64,000 nucleotides of DNA from Isoetes taiwanensis (GCA_021234155.1 JAJEKV010000031.1:675614-739613); one strand, 5' to 3'; counted from the first letter of the stretch, positions 47,301 through 58,792 are shown. Made by a program: numbers and translations. The notes: generated from the sequence alone by a model not told the origin.

Positions 47301-50300
47301 AAGCTTCCCAAAGGCGCGCCTTTCTCGGCAAAGCCCGGCCGGGCGTGACGCTAAAGACCACACTCCCGGATCTCGGTTCCCCGTGATCCGACCGTTGAAT
47401 CCTTTGTTCAAGGAACCTGGTCCGAAGGTCCAAAAATCCAACATCCGGCCCAGGAGAACATATCAAACCACCAAGCGTCTACCTGGCGACAGTGTAGAAA
47501 CCAAAGTGTTTTGTCGTTCGGACATTGCGGAGGCTCCGAAATGCCGATCCGACTTCGCCACATCGTCCGGAATGCCAAAATTACCCTAGGGACCAAGTTA
47601 CACGGTCAGTTTTGCAAAAGAAAGAAACACTTATGCCCTACATTTCGGTATTCCCACCTCCTAGGCCAATTGACTACGAAGTCGTTGCACATGAGATAGT
47701 TTGGCTTCTTCGAGAAGGGGTGGGCTTACGGCCACAAAACTTGGTCCCTAGGGCAATGTCAACGTTCGAAGTCCATTGGCGGCAGACGGATCACGGTTCG
47801 AGAGAGGGGAAGTTGCCCGTCGTCGCCGGGGGCCTTCGAGAGAGGACTTTTGGGGCAAGCCGCTTCCGGGTGGTTTTAGGGTCCGTGCTGCTCTGGCGTC
47901 AACACCCCTCTCACGTCAAGACACGACGCAAAGGTCCTAGTCAAATCGACAAGGATAGAGCCTCCGAACGAAACCCTATGAGTTGACGGTTCTAGCGGGG
48001 GTTTGCGTTTTGGGTGCCGAAGTTTTGGTCTTTTGCACTTGGGGCGTGGCCGATCACATGCGATTGAGAACGCCAAGCAAGGGAACCGACGGAATGGAGT
48101 TTGGACCTGTACTCCTCCCGTTGTGGCGCTTAGAAGTCAAGGCCCGCTTTTCGCGGTAGAAGCAAGACATTAAATAAATTCGTAATTAATGCATAGAAAT
48201 GCGGACTTAAATTCTGATTTTTGTCGGCTAGTTTCCTAAGTCATCGCCAACATAAATTTTGGATAAGGTTTAGATCAAAGAGTTTGCATTAGAGCGGTCA
48301 GGGCAGCTGTTGTTGGGCAGCCGAGCTGGCACACTTGCCCAAGTCAAACAAGGCCGGGACCTTGCAAGGCCTCCTCATTAGAGGCGAGTCCAGAACCCCG
48401 GGGAGGCGAGCCCCAAAAAGCTTCCCAAAGGCAGCCTTTCTGGCGGCTCGCGCCCGGGTGAAGCGTGCGCTAAAGACCACACTCCGGATCTCGGTTCCCT
48501 CGTGATCCGGCCGTTGAATCCTTTGTTCCGGGAACCCGGTGCGAGAAAGGTCCAAAAATCCAACATCCGTCCGGGAGAACATATCAAACCGCTGAAGCGT
48601 CCCGGGCGGCGATTAGAAACCAAAGTGTTTTGTCGTTCGGACATTGCGGAGGCTCCGAAATGCCGATCCGACTTCGCCACATCGTCCGGAATGCCAAAAT
48701 TACCCTAGGGACCAAGTTACACGGTCAGTTTTGCAAAAGAAAGAAACACTTACGCCCTACATTGCAGTATTCAGCAGCCACCTCCTAGGCCAATTGACTA
48801 CGAGTCACAAAACTTGGTCCCTAGAGCAATGTCGACGTTCTGAGTCCATTGGCAGAGACAAATCACGGTTCCGGAGAGGGGAAGTTGCCCGTCCGTCGCC
48901 AGGGCCTTCGGGAGAGGACTTTTGGGGCAAGCTGCTTCCGGGTGGTTTTTAGGGTCCGTGCTCTGGCGTCAACACCCCCCCTCTACGTCAAGACACGGCG
49001 CAAGGTCCTAGTCAAATCTGACAAGCATAGAGCCTCCGAAACGTAAACCCTATGAGTTGCCAGGTTCTAGCAGGGTTTGCGTTTTGGGTGCCGAGTTTTG
49101 GTCTTTTGCACTTGGGACGTGGCCAATCACATGCAGTTGAGAACGCGAAGCAAGGGGAACTGACGGAATGGAGTTTGGACCTGTACTCCTCCCGTTGTGG
49201 CAGTTAGAAGTCAAGGCCCGCTTTTGCAGTAGCAAGACATTCGTAAATTCGTAATTAATGCATAGTACGGACTTAAATTCTGATTTTTTGTCAGCTAGTT
49301 TCCTAAGTCATCGCCAACATAAATTTTGGATAAGGTTTAGATCAAAGAGTTTGCATTAGAACGATCCAGGCAGCTTTGTTGTTGGGCAGCCCGGCACACT
49401 TGCCCAAGTCAAACAAGGCCAGGACCTTGCAAGGCCTCCTCATTAGAGGCGAGAGTCCGAACCCCAGGAGGCGAGCCCCAAAAAGCTTCCCAAGGCAGCC
49501 TTTCCTGGCAGCGCTCCGCCGGGTGGGCGTACGCTAAAGACCACACTCCCGGATCTCGGTTCCCGTATCCGGCCCGTTGAATCCTTTGTTCCGGGGAACC
49601 CGGTCCGAGAAGGTCCAAAAATCCAACAACATCCGTCCGGAGAACATATCAAACCCATGGCCTGCGGCGGCGGTGTAGAAACCAAAGTGTTTTGTCGTTC
49701 GGACATTGCGGAGGTTCTCCGAAATGCCGATCCGACTTAGCCACATCGTCCTAATGCCAAAATTACCTAGGGACCAAGTTACACGGTCGGTTTGCAAAAG
49801 AAAGAAACACTTCGCCCTACGTTGCGATTCGCCACCCACCTCCTAGGCCAATTGACTTCTGAGTGTGTTGCACATGAGATAGTTTTGGCGCTTCTTCGAA
49901 GGGGTGGGCTTCTGGCCACAAAACTTGGTTCCTAGAGCAATGTCGGCGTTCGAGTCCATTGGCGAGACAAATCACGCGGTTCGGAGAGGGGAAGTTGCCC
50001 GTCCCGTCGCCGGGCCTCCGGGAGAGGACTTTTGGGGCAAGCTGCTTCCGGGTGGTTTTAGGGTCCGTGCTCTGGCGTCAACACCCCCCTCGTCAAGACC
50101 GGCCTTGAGGTCCTAGTCAAATCGACAAGCATAGAGCCTCGAACGTAAACCCTATGAGTTGCGAGGGTTCTAAAGCGGGGGTTTGCGTTTTGGGTGCCGA
50201 AGTTTTGGTCTTTTGCACTTGGGGCGTGGCCAATCACATGCGATTGAGAACGCGAAGCAAGGGGCCCGACGGAATGGAGTTTGGACCTGTACTCCTCCCG

Positions 50301-50438
50301 TTGTGGCAGTTAGAAGTCAAGGCCCGCTTTTGCAGTAGCAAGACATTCGTAAATTCGTAATTAATGCATAGTACGGACTTAAATTCTGATTTTTTGTCAG
50401 CTAGCATCCTAAGTCATCGCCAACATACAGGCATGTTG

Positions 50439-50660
50439 AGATAAACTACATCTTCGCATGTTGGTAGGGTATTAGTTCTCATAGCAGGGGACAAAATTAA
50501 AAAAATATATATATATGTCGTCGTAACAAGCGAACACGTAGCTACATATACTATTGGTGGAAACCTAACCTTTTTAAATCTAACAAAATAAAATTTTAAG
50601 ATAAACTACATCTTTGCATGTTGGTAAGGTATTAGTTATCGTAGCAGGTAAGGTATTACT
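50439..50660. repeat. Short direct duplication after the array
   Basis: GAGATAAACTACATCTTCGC through TATTAGTTCTC (50439-50492) recurs as AAGATAAACTACATCTTTGC through TATTAGTTATC (about 50598-50652). Confidence 0.8.
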
Positions 50661-50828
50661 AGTTATCATCATCGTATTATATACCTCATAGCTCAACGGA
50701 TGTACCACAAAACATTGAACATTTTCATGGTGGTATATTTCATAACTTTAACGGGTGTAGCAAGTCAAATAAACCCCTATCCAGTTAAATAAACCCATGT
50801 ATCAAGTGTACATGCATTCTATACTATT

Positions 50829-50852
50829 TAAAAAAAAAAAAAAAAAAAAAAA
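50829..50852. repeat. Poly-A run next to direct repeat copy A
   Basis: About 24 consecutive A residues directly before CCCTTTAATC. The equivalent position at 63792-63797 has only six A, so the run is specific to this copy. Confidence 0.85.
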
Positions 50853-51056
50853 CCCTTTAATCATGTCCTAAAGACAAGATTATTATATCTATAATTCTTA
50901 TTAGAAGAATAGACATCAATTGGCAGTCTTAGAAGTATAGGTGTAAATACATCTAAGCCAAAGGAAGGTAATTACTTAAAAAGTCCTAAGACCTTTGTAC
51001 ATTGAAGATAAAATGTAGCAATTATCAGATCCTAGCAAAATAGTAAAGATGGAATA
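50853..51056. repeat. Long direct repeat, copy A
   Basis: Matches 63798-64000 over at least 203 bp with, by eye, only one single-base indel. The partner runs off the window end, so the full length is unknown. On the minus strand the sequence further upstream (51420-51440) has an acceptor-like GATCTGTTGGGTGCAG, which hints that the repeat is part of an intron-containing unit. Confidence 0.9.
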
Positions 51057-52060
51057 AACTTCATGACAAAGGAAATAAACATACAAGGTAAAAGATAAAA
51101 GATATTGGTAACCTTGCACAATAATAAAGACTATGAAAATAGTATAAGAAGATAAGAGAATGTATTGAAAGTATAATTCTGCTAGAGTAGACACCCGCAG
51201 AACCAGCATTACATTTTAAACCAAAAGACTTCAACAAGAGCTTGGTAATGAAAGGTAAACTGTTTAACAAAAAACTTACAGACCAGTTTATGCAACAACC
51301 GTATCCCAGAAAATTAACAACTTAATCTTCATAATAAATGAAAGAAAATACTGAGAAGTAGATTTCTTGAAACACTCATCAATGCAAAGAGTAGGAAATC
51401 CTGATACCTGCACCCAACAGATCAAAAACGAGCATTAGTATGGTCGCAATGAAATGGGTAGCAGGTGTCGTGGGATTTCCTAGGTCATCCCCTTCACCAG
51501 TAATAAGGGTAAACATAAGAAAGAAAGTTAAATTACAGGAATAATAACACATAAAATCTATGGTTAGTTTACATCATTCCCAAGTGCATTAATGCACTAA
51601 TTGTTTAGAGGCTGCAAATCCAGCAGGCTAAAAGATAACATCATACTGCTTTAATGTTACAATTAAAGGAATGTGGAAACAAATACTAACAGATCTGTAC
51701 ATTCTTGTAACATGAAAATTAAAAGAGTGAAGGAACCAAATATTAACAGATCTGTATATTCTTGTAATAGGAAGGCAAGTTAGAAACAAGCAAGATATGT
51801 AAAAAAACCAGATAATGGACCTTTGTTGGTAGACTCGAATTTGTAATGTTGATCCCCATACAAATTTGAGCAGAGGCTTCCATGCTAGCACACTAACCCC
51901 AAAATTTGCTCAATGTGTAGTTTTTTGCTATTGTTTTCGCATAAAAACAACACTTAAAGACCACCCATAGTATTGTTCCGAAAATGCTAGAAACAACATG
52001 TAGTTTTTGTATAAAAAGTCTACGCATAGAAAATTAACAGTCCTGTTAATAAAATTCTAT
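51057..52060. other. Unassigned AT-rich sequence, possibly continuation of copy A
   Basis: No coding motif was recognised. A short internal duplication (AACAGATCTGTACATTCTTG at about 51688 and AACAGATCTGTATATTCTTG at about 51747, 60 bp apart) is present. Confidence 0.5.
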
Positions 52061-52061
52061 G

Positions 52062-52310
52062 CGTTGTTTTTGGGTGTTGTTTTTACAAAAAAAAAACATA
52101 TGGTTTAACAGAATATCCACATGCGGTTTTTTAAATTAGTAGTTGTTTTTAAGTGTTGTTTTTACTAAAAATACAACATGTGGCTTAACAAAATATCCAC
52201 GTGGATAATAGTTGTTTTTCGTGTTTGTTTTAACTAAATAATAACATGTGGTTTAACAAATATCTACATGTGGTTTCTAAATTAGTTGTTTTTCAAATGT
52301 GGTGCTTTTC
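52062..52310. repeat. Degenerate tandem repeat, about 75-80 bp unit, three to four copies
   Basis: Units run from TTGTTTTT(g/a)RGTGTTGTTTTTAC through ACATRTGGYTTAACA and ATATCYACRTG, at about 52066, 52143, 52211 and a partial at 52280. The words AACATGTGG and ATATCCACATG are inverted to each other in part, so transcripts could fold. Confidence 0.7.
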
Positions 52311-52957
52311 AAATAAAGACACATTGTTGTAAAAAATATCTACATATGTACATTCTAAAATAAAAAGTATTATTTTAACTAATTAAACATTGACACGTTG
52401 GCATTCCTTTTTTAATAAAAAAAATCTTTTTTTGTTTTTCTTTTCCTACGTAGCCTTTTGGGAGTCAAACCCAAACAAGTCCATAAGGTATTATTAAATT
52501 ACAATCCACATTCTATCATTAAAACATTATGTTCAAAATATTACATCAATAGTCAATGGTTAAGGTTTAAAACCATTAAATAAAAGTTATAGGTTCACAA
52601 CAATCTTGTCTTACATTTCTTTCCATCTCGTTTTCATACCAAATCAGTTAAAACAGTATTCTTTCCTAATTCTATAGAAATGTAGACTTTATCAGATTTT
52701 GTCTTAAAGATCGGATAGCATAGTATTTAGATCATACATCAAATATGCTTCTAGAACATTTACAAAGATCTGCCTCAAACAAAAATCAAATTGCTGAAAG
52801 CTCATAGGCTTCCTTGAATGCTACATCAGGAGCTATTCCTTCCACCCGACTCTATTCTTTCCGGCTCTGTGCACGCGCTAATCTGTTATACACAGCCGAA
52901 GCTTAATTCTCCAAAAAACTTTGGCAAAACAAAAAAACAAAAATAAGGTTACCTGAC

Positions 52958-53785
52958 AAGCAGGCAAGGCTTCGGCCATGAGAGTCTTGGCAATCATTTT
53001 TCTCTTAACTTAGAAGTCCTTCCTGCATACAAAATATAAGGGATAAATATCAGAGGTAATAGAGCTCAAACGATTCTTACCGACATTGCCAATTCATTGG
53101 GCAAATAACTCCAGTTTTTGCAAGCCCGGTTATGTTTGTTTCGAAACAAGCCAAGGCCAAGCATAGCAAGATTTTCACCGGTTCCGGTGATAAAACCCCT
53201 CGGCAGAAAGCAAATCAAATTAAAACATAGACTGGGCATAAATCCACTTCTAAAATCTACAAATATATCTAATCCTTGCTTTTTTCGTAGTGAAATACAC
53301 TGCGACCTTTGTATCAGAGCAAAAAGGCCTGCTCGAAAACCTCTGGCTTCCTGGTGTTTTGCATCGAATAACCATAACTCCTTGTATCTGTTCAAAAGCG
53401 GCTTTGGCCACACTTCGATATGAACTATGGCGGTCGATGAGGTCGATGAAGCAAGCCGCCATTTGCCATATTTGGAGCATTCGAGCCTTAAATTTGGAGC
53501 CATTTGCCATTTTGAGCTGCCATTAAGCCATAGCCGGTCGCATGTTTGAGTATTTGAGCCGCCATTTCGCCTTTAGCCGGGCGCAATCGAAAGAATAATT
53601 TGAAGCATTCGAACAGAATAGGCGGTGGAGGCGGGCAAGGGAATCCCTGGTCAAGGCGGTGGAGGCGGGCAAGGGAATCCCTGTTAATTTGAACACCAAT
53701 AGAATGATAGGACCTGGATCAAAATCCAGGCCGTCCAGTTTGGCATTAATCTCGGCCGTTGAATACATGGGTCTCTATATATAAG
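52958..53785 (-). other. Gene-like minus-strand segment with TATA box and splice sites (tentative)
   Basis: Minus strand: a TATATATAGAG box at about 53783-53773, a GC-richer leader, a donor-like TCG|GTAAGAATC near 53082, an acceptor TTTGTATGCAG near 53026, then ATGATTGCCAAGACTCTCAT at 53000 opening MIAKTLMAEALPACQ up to a donor CAG|GTAACC near 52954. The architecture fits a 5' UTR intron followed by a first coding exon. No continuation could be identified, and an ORF of 145 codons at 53503-53066 in the leader has no known motif. This may be a decayed or captured gene start. Confidence 0.3.
53611..53685. repeat. Two-copy tandem repeat, 35 bp period
   Basis: GGCGGTGGAGGCGGGCAAGG GAATCCCTG occurs twice (about 53620 and 53655), separated by GTCAA. 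Confidence 0.85.
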
Positions 53786-54633
53786 TGATATTTATTAGAT
53801 AATGTTCAAAATTTAAAATGTCCAATAAACTTTATGAAAGTATTTGTTCGTCAACGACATCAACTAACGTCCAGATTCCACTACGCCGTTCGTTGCTACA
53901 TATGGACGAATCGGGGGGCCACAAATGTCCAATTAACACCATCGTTGGGATTCAATCGCAGTCTAAAGCCTGAGTGGAAGTTCCCAACGTGGAGTGAGAT
54001 ATCACAAAAATTACAGGAGGGGGATCTTGCCAAGGTGACATTGGCAAATTTTGGGTGACATGGCACCTAGGCTCCAACTGCCGAGTTAAAGTTCATCTCA
54101 TGATTGGTTATGTGATGATTGTTTATGACAGAAAGATTTCAAAGCATTAGCATGGAACTGAGTTTTGTTCATAGGGGAATGAAATATGATCATGAAGTTG
54201 GACTGATGAAGTTGGACTGACACAGTTGAGCCAGATATGTGGTACCAGCATAAATTGCCCTATGCAATATGAGCTAAGAAGATTGAATTTAAATTATAAA
54301 TGGTGGCAGTTACATCTCAAGGTCAATGGTTGGTTGTATAGGAATGAGAATGAGAGCTGTACATAATGGTTGCAGTTACATCTAAGGTCGAAGGTCATTT
54401 ATATAGGGAACTGGATATACATTTGAAAGTTAAACCATTGACAGATTTATATTTTAAGAAAGTTGACCTAAGATAATTTCGGTCCAATAGACGAAAGCCA
54501 GTCCATGCCGGTCGAATGATCGTGCTACAGACAAATTATGAGAGCTCGGTGGTTGCCACAACCACCGGGCCCAACAATGTAAATACAATGAGAATCGTTA
54601 GAATGTTATACTGGGATGTTGGAGCCCGCATTG

Positions 54634-54682
54634 GTATTTTGTTTTTACTGTTGTTTTCAGCCGTGGACCAAATGTTGGGGTT
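54634..54682. repeat. 49 bp direct repeat flanking the foldback segment, left copy
   Basis: GTATTTTGTTTTTACTGTTG through AAATGTTGGGGTT. It is perfectly repeated at 58744-58792. The segment between, 4.06 kb, is the foldback structure. It resembles a polypyrimidine-AG (TTGTTTTCAG) in plus orientation. Confidence 0.92.
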
Positions 54683-54974
54683 GTAGTGCACTGGTTTGCA
54701 AAACCGAGGCTTCACTGATGAGCTCCAGTCAAACCAATGCAAGCAAAAAGACCCCACGAATCACTTGTACAGAAAGCCGTGACTTTTATTCAAAAAGTAA
54801 AGACTTGCTTCAAGTTAACATGGAATATGATGATGTGGCACTCCAATTAGGTGACATGTCATGCCAAGTAAGGAAGGCCGACCAACAATGAAGTACAACC
54901 CTGGTTTTTCATGGGATGGTGTGGTAATGTTTGGCGACATGGCCAGGCCCGGGTCACCTCGTGCCACTGAAAGC

Positions 54975-55770
54975 TCCAACATGCCAAGGTGGCTCAAACC
55001 ATGCCACCTAGGCTCCAACATGCCAAGGTGGCCCCAACATGCCACCTAGGCTTTAACATGCCAAGGCATGCTCAAACATGCCACCTAAGCTCCAACATGC
55101 CAAGGTGGCCCCGACATGCCACCTAGGCTCCAACATGCCACCTAGGCTCAAACATGCCAAGGTGGCTCAAACATTCCACCTAGGCTCCAAACGCCACCCA
55201 GGCTCCAACATGCCAAGGTGGCTCAAACATGCCACCTAGGCTCCAACATGCCAAGGTGGCCCCAACATGCCACCTAGGCTCCAACATGCCAAGGTGGCTC
55301 AAACATGCCACCTAAGCTCCAACATGCCAAGGTGGCCCCAACATGCCACCTAGGCTCCAACATGCCAAGGTGGCTCAAACATTCCACCTAGGCTCCAACA
55401 TGCCACCTAGGCTCCAACATGCCAAGGTGGCTCAAACATTCCACCTAGGCTCAACATGCCAAGGTGGCCCCAACATGCCACCTAGGCTCCAAATATGCCA
55501 AGGTGGTTCGAACATGCCACCTAGGCTCCAACATGCCAAGGTGGCTCAAACATGCCACCTAGGCTCCAACATGCCAAGGTGCCTCCAACATGCCACCTAG
55601 GCTCCAACATGACAAGGTGGCTCAAACATGCCACCTAGGCTCCAACATTCTCAAACATGCCAAGGTGGCTCAAACATGCCACCTAGGCTCCAACATGCCA
55701 CCTAGGCTCAAACATGCCAAGGTGGCTCAAACATGCCACGTGGGTTCCAACATGCCACCTAGGCTCAGCC
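54975..55770 (+). repeat. Minisatellite, left arm (19/38 bp unit)
   Basis: Alternating half-units ACATGCCAAGGTGGCTCAA and ACATGCCACCTAGGCTCCA, about forty half-units in all. GCCAAGGTGGC in one half-unit is nearly the reverse complement of GCCACCTAGGC in the other, so each 38 bp unit is itself an imperfect palindrome. A single related half-unit sits at about 54061, before the array. Confidence 0.93.
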
Positions 55771-55944
55771 GAAAATGAAAAGATGTCCATCTTTGGTCTT
55801 TTCATTGGGTGATGTTGGCAAATTTTGGGTGACATGGCTAGATGGTGGTGACATGGACATGATGACTAGGACTTTATGCAAGAAATATGATAACCTTTGG
55901 AATTTTTGGTAGAGAAGTTTGGCAATGGATAGAATAGAGGGATC

Positions 55945-56890
55945 TTGCGCTGACACCCTTCCCCAAATCGAACTAGGCCAGAACTTTGCGCGGCTTCCTC
56001 ACCAGAGGGAAGAGGCCAGACCCCAGGGGACGAAGCTCAGAAAGGTTGCCGAGGCAGCCTTTCCTGCCAGCGCTCCTTCGGGCGGGCAAATGCCAATGCC
56101 CCCCTTCCCGGAGCTCGATTTCTCTATCCGACCGTTGAATCCACCGTTCAAGTAACCTGCTTTGAGCAGGTTCAAAAAAATCCAAGATCCGTCCGGGGAA
56201 ACTTATCAAACCGTGAAGCGTCCTGCGCTCGACCATGTAGAAACCCAAGTGTTTTGTCGTTCGAGCAGTACAAAGGCTCCGGAATGGAGATTCGACTTCG
56301 CCATATCGTCCAGAATGGTGACATTACCCTAGGGACCAAGTTATACGGTCATTTTTGGCAACGAAAGAAACATGAACCCTCTACATGACAATATTCTGCA
56401 GCCATCCCTTACGCCAATTGACTAGGAACGTATTGGAGATTGGCACTTCTTGGAGAAAGAGTAGTCTTCTGCTCACGAAACTTGGTCCCGAGGGTAATCT
56501 TGATGTTTTGAGTCCATTGGCGAGTCGGCAATTTTGGAGTGCGAGAGTTGTTCCGTCCGCGGCCAAGGGCCTTTGGGAGAGGATCTTTGGGGTGAATCGC
56601 GGAACGCTTTTAAGGGTCCATCTTAAAAGGCCAACACCCTCCCTTTACGTGATGACATTGTGCAAGATCCCGGTCGAATCGATTGATATGGCCTCCAAAC
56701 GTAAAACCCCTGTGTTGCTAGGGTATTGAAGGGTTTACGTTTTGGAGGCCGAAGTTTTGTCGGTTGCACTTGGGACATGGCCAAGAAGCTGCAATTGAAA
56801 ACACGGGCAATAGGAATTGACCGAATGGGGTTTGGATTTATCCTCCTCCCATAATGACGGATAGAAGCCAAGAGCCTTTTGCAAGAGCAA
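55945..56890 (+). repeat. Diverged satellite unit in the left foldback arm
   Basis: Aligns with the 43-50 kb unit from its CCAAGTCAAACAAGGCCAGG region to its CTTTTGCAGTAGCAAGAC region, in the same orientation. Shared words include CCGTTGAATCC, GTAGAAACC(c/a)AAGTGTTTTG, TTACCCTAGGGACCAAGTTA and TCCAAACGTAAA. The per-unit stem-loop is kept (56693-56745). Confidence 0.85.
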
Positions 56891-56914
56891 AATTGTTTGG
56901 GATCATTCTGGATG

Positions 56915-57830
56915 GCCAATAGATCCAAACCCCATTCCTTCAATTCCTATTGCTTCATGTTTTTAACCGCAGCTTCTTGACCATGTCCCAAGTGCAACCC
57001 GATTAAATCGCTGACCTCCATAACGTAAACCCTTCAATAACCTAGCAAACCACGTGGTTTACGCTGAGGCCATATCCTAGTCGATTCACCAGTGGATCTT
57101 GCATAATGTGATCACGTAGAGGGAGGGTGTTGATGCCGAAAGATGGACCCTTAAACCTTCCGTATAAGCTAAAGGTCCTCTCCCCGGCCTTGGCCACCGA
57201 TGGGCAACTCTCCCAATCCGGAACTATAAACCCACTCTGCCAATGGACTCCAAGACATCTACATTACCCTCGCGGACCAAGTTTTTGGTGGGCGGAAGAC
57301 CACCCTTTCTCCAAGAAGCCAAGGTAGCTCATGTCCACAATGTCAGAGTCAATTGGCCTAAAAGGTGGTCGCTATCTGCCGCCATGTAGAGGTTCGTGTT
57401 TTTTGTTGCCAAAAATGACCGTATAACTTGGTTCCTAGGGTAAATTTGTTATTTCATGACATGGCGAAGTCAAATCTCCATTCTCGAGTTTTGTACCGCT
57501 CGAACGACAAAACACTTGGGTTTCTACACTACGATCGTAGGATGCTTCAATGGGTTTGATAAGTTCTTCGCATTTATCTTGGATTTTTTTGAATTTACTT
57601 GAAGCAAAGTTACTTGAACTATGGATTCAACAAATCTGGATAGGGAAACCGAGTCTGTGAGGGGGGGGGGCATTGCATTTGCCCTCCTGATCGCTATGGC
57701 GAAAGGCTACCTCCAACCTTTTTTGAGGTTCGCCTCCCCCGGGTCTCGGGCTCTCCCCCGGTGAGGAAGCCGCAAAAAGTCCCGCCCTGTTTTGATTTGG
57801 GGAAAGGTGTCACGCTTAAGTTGTTCAAAC
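56915..57830 (-). repeat. Diverged satellite unit in the right foldback arm (inverted)
   Basis: Reverse complement of the same unit: for example AACCCCATTCCTTCAATTCC, CATGTCCCAAGTGCAACC, CTTGGTTCCTAGGGTAAATT and AACACTTGGGTTTCTACAC appear in inverted order. Divergence from the left arm is clear, so the two arms are not a fresh duplication. Confidence 0.82.
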
Positions 57831-57831
57831 C

Positions 57832-58385
57832 GCTTGGAATGCCTAGGTGGCATGCCTGAGCCACCTTGGCATGTTGGAGCCTAGGTGGCATGTTGGAGCC
57901 CACATGGCATGTTTCAACCACCTTGGCATGTTTGAGCCTAAGTGGCATATTTGTCACGCTGGAGCCTAAGTGGCATGTTGGAGTCTAGGTGGCATGTTGG
58001 AGCCCACGTGGCATATGTTGGAGCCTAGGTGGCATCTTTGAGCCACCTTGCCATGTTTGTGCCTAGGTGGCATGTTGGAGCCACCTTGGCATGTTGGAGC
58101 CTAGGTGGCATGTTTGACCACCTTGACAAGTTGGATCCCCGCATGGCATGTTTGATCCACCTTGGCATGTTTGAGCCACCTTGGCATGTCGAAGCCGAGG
58201 TGTCATGTTTGAGCCACCTTGGCATGTCTGAGTCACCTTGGCATGTTGGAGTCTATGTGGCATGTTTGAGCCACCTTGGCATGTTGAAGCCTAGTTTCCA
58301 TGTTTGAGCCACCTTGGCATGTTGAAGCCTTGTTGCCATGTTGGAGCCACCTTGGCATGTTGGAGCCTAGGTAGCATGTTTGAAA
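57832..58385 (-). repeat. Minisatellite, right arm (inverted)
   Basis: Inverted half-units TTGAGCCACCTTGGCATGT and TGGAGCCTAGGTGGCATGT, about 28 in all, shorter and more diverged than the left arm. Confidence 0.9.
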
Positions 58386-58743
58386 TCAAATGCTAGTGAA
58401 GTGTGTCAAGCATATATAACTCTTGTATGCTTTGCCATTTTGTGGCAATAATGGCATGTGGACAACTTGGTCATACATGGATTTTTAGAAAACGTAAAAA
58501 CCACATCTCAAAAAATCACTACCTTAAAAACAACAACCTTTAAAAAACATCCCTTCAAAAAAAACCATACTGCTTGAGAAAACAACACATCCTTAAAAAA
58601 GAGACTACACCTCCTTAAGAAACCACCCATTCTTAAAAAAAAAAAACTACATATTCTTAAGAAAAACTACAGTATATCCTTGGAAAACCACACCCCCATA
58701 TAACTACGTGTAGGTTTTTTTCAAATCTTCAAAAAAACAACTC
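58386..58743. other. A-rich spacer between right arm and flanking repeat
   Basis: Many AAAAACCACA, AAAAACTACA and CTTAAAAA words. No coding sequence. Confidence 0.6.
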
Positions 58744-58792
58744 GTATTTTGTTTTTACTGTTGTTTTCAGCCGTGGACCAAATGTTGGGGTT
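58744..58792. repeat. 49 bp direct repeat flanking the foldback segment, right copy
   Basis: Perfect copy of 54634-54682. It ends just before the stop codon of the small minus-strand ORF at 58793-59127. Confidence 0.92.

Larger units (their letters stand above)
43083..50430. repeat. Tandem array of ~1.1 kb satellite-like units (about 6.6 copies)
   Basis: The landmark CCCTACATTG (or a close variant) occurs at 43151, 44263, 45384, 46505, 47636, 48755 and 49815, giving periods of 1112, 1121, 1121, 1131, 1119 and 1060 bp. The short unit (48755) lacks about 65 bp near 48806. Units are very similar over their whole length. Small indels in short G/C-rich stretches (for example after the words CCGTCGCC and GAGTCCGAACCCC) are the main differences. 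The array ends mid-unit at about 50430 in ACATACAGGCATG. ORFs in it are short, differ between units, and are not conserved, so it is not coding. Each unit contains two inverted-repeat structures (see separate entries). Confidence 0.93.
54683..58743. mobile_element. Foldback element with minisatellite arms and satellite-like core
   Basis: Two inverted arms meet near 56.90 kb. Left arm: minisatellite 54975-55770, then one diverged satellite unit 55945-56890. Right arm: inverted satellite unit 56915-57830, then inverted minisatellite 57832-58385. The arms are therefore about 1.5-1.9 kb each and differ by many substitutions. Long inverted repeats made of short tandem subrepeats are the hallmark of foldback (FB-type) elements. 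No transposase is encoded. It is flanked by a 49 bp perfect direct repeat, which is unusually long for a target-site duplication. Confidence 0.7.

Noticed and set aside
43148-50360. Many ORFs of 60-150 codons on both strands inside the 1.1 kb array
   Set aside because: They shift frame between units because of small indels and their products are not conserved from copy to copy, so they are chance ORFs in a GC-rich repeat.
42493-54689. One giant CACTA element from CACTACAA at 42493 to TTGTAGTG at 54681
   Set aside because: The right-hand TTGTAGTG has no matching inverted sequence beyond eight bases and no CGTCGTT subterminal repeats, so the match is probably chance.
54975-55770. CRISPR-like regular repeats
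   Set aside because: The units are contiguous 19/38 bp minisatellites without unique spacers, and the context is a plant genome.
55343-55778. ORFs with repeated MPPRLQHAKVAQTCHLGSN-type peptides
   Set aside because: The peptides are simple translations of the minisatellite and appear only because the 38 bp unit keeps some frames open; no start or promoter context supports a gene.
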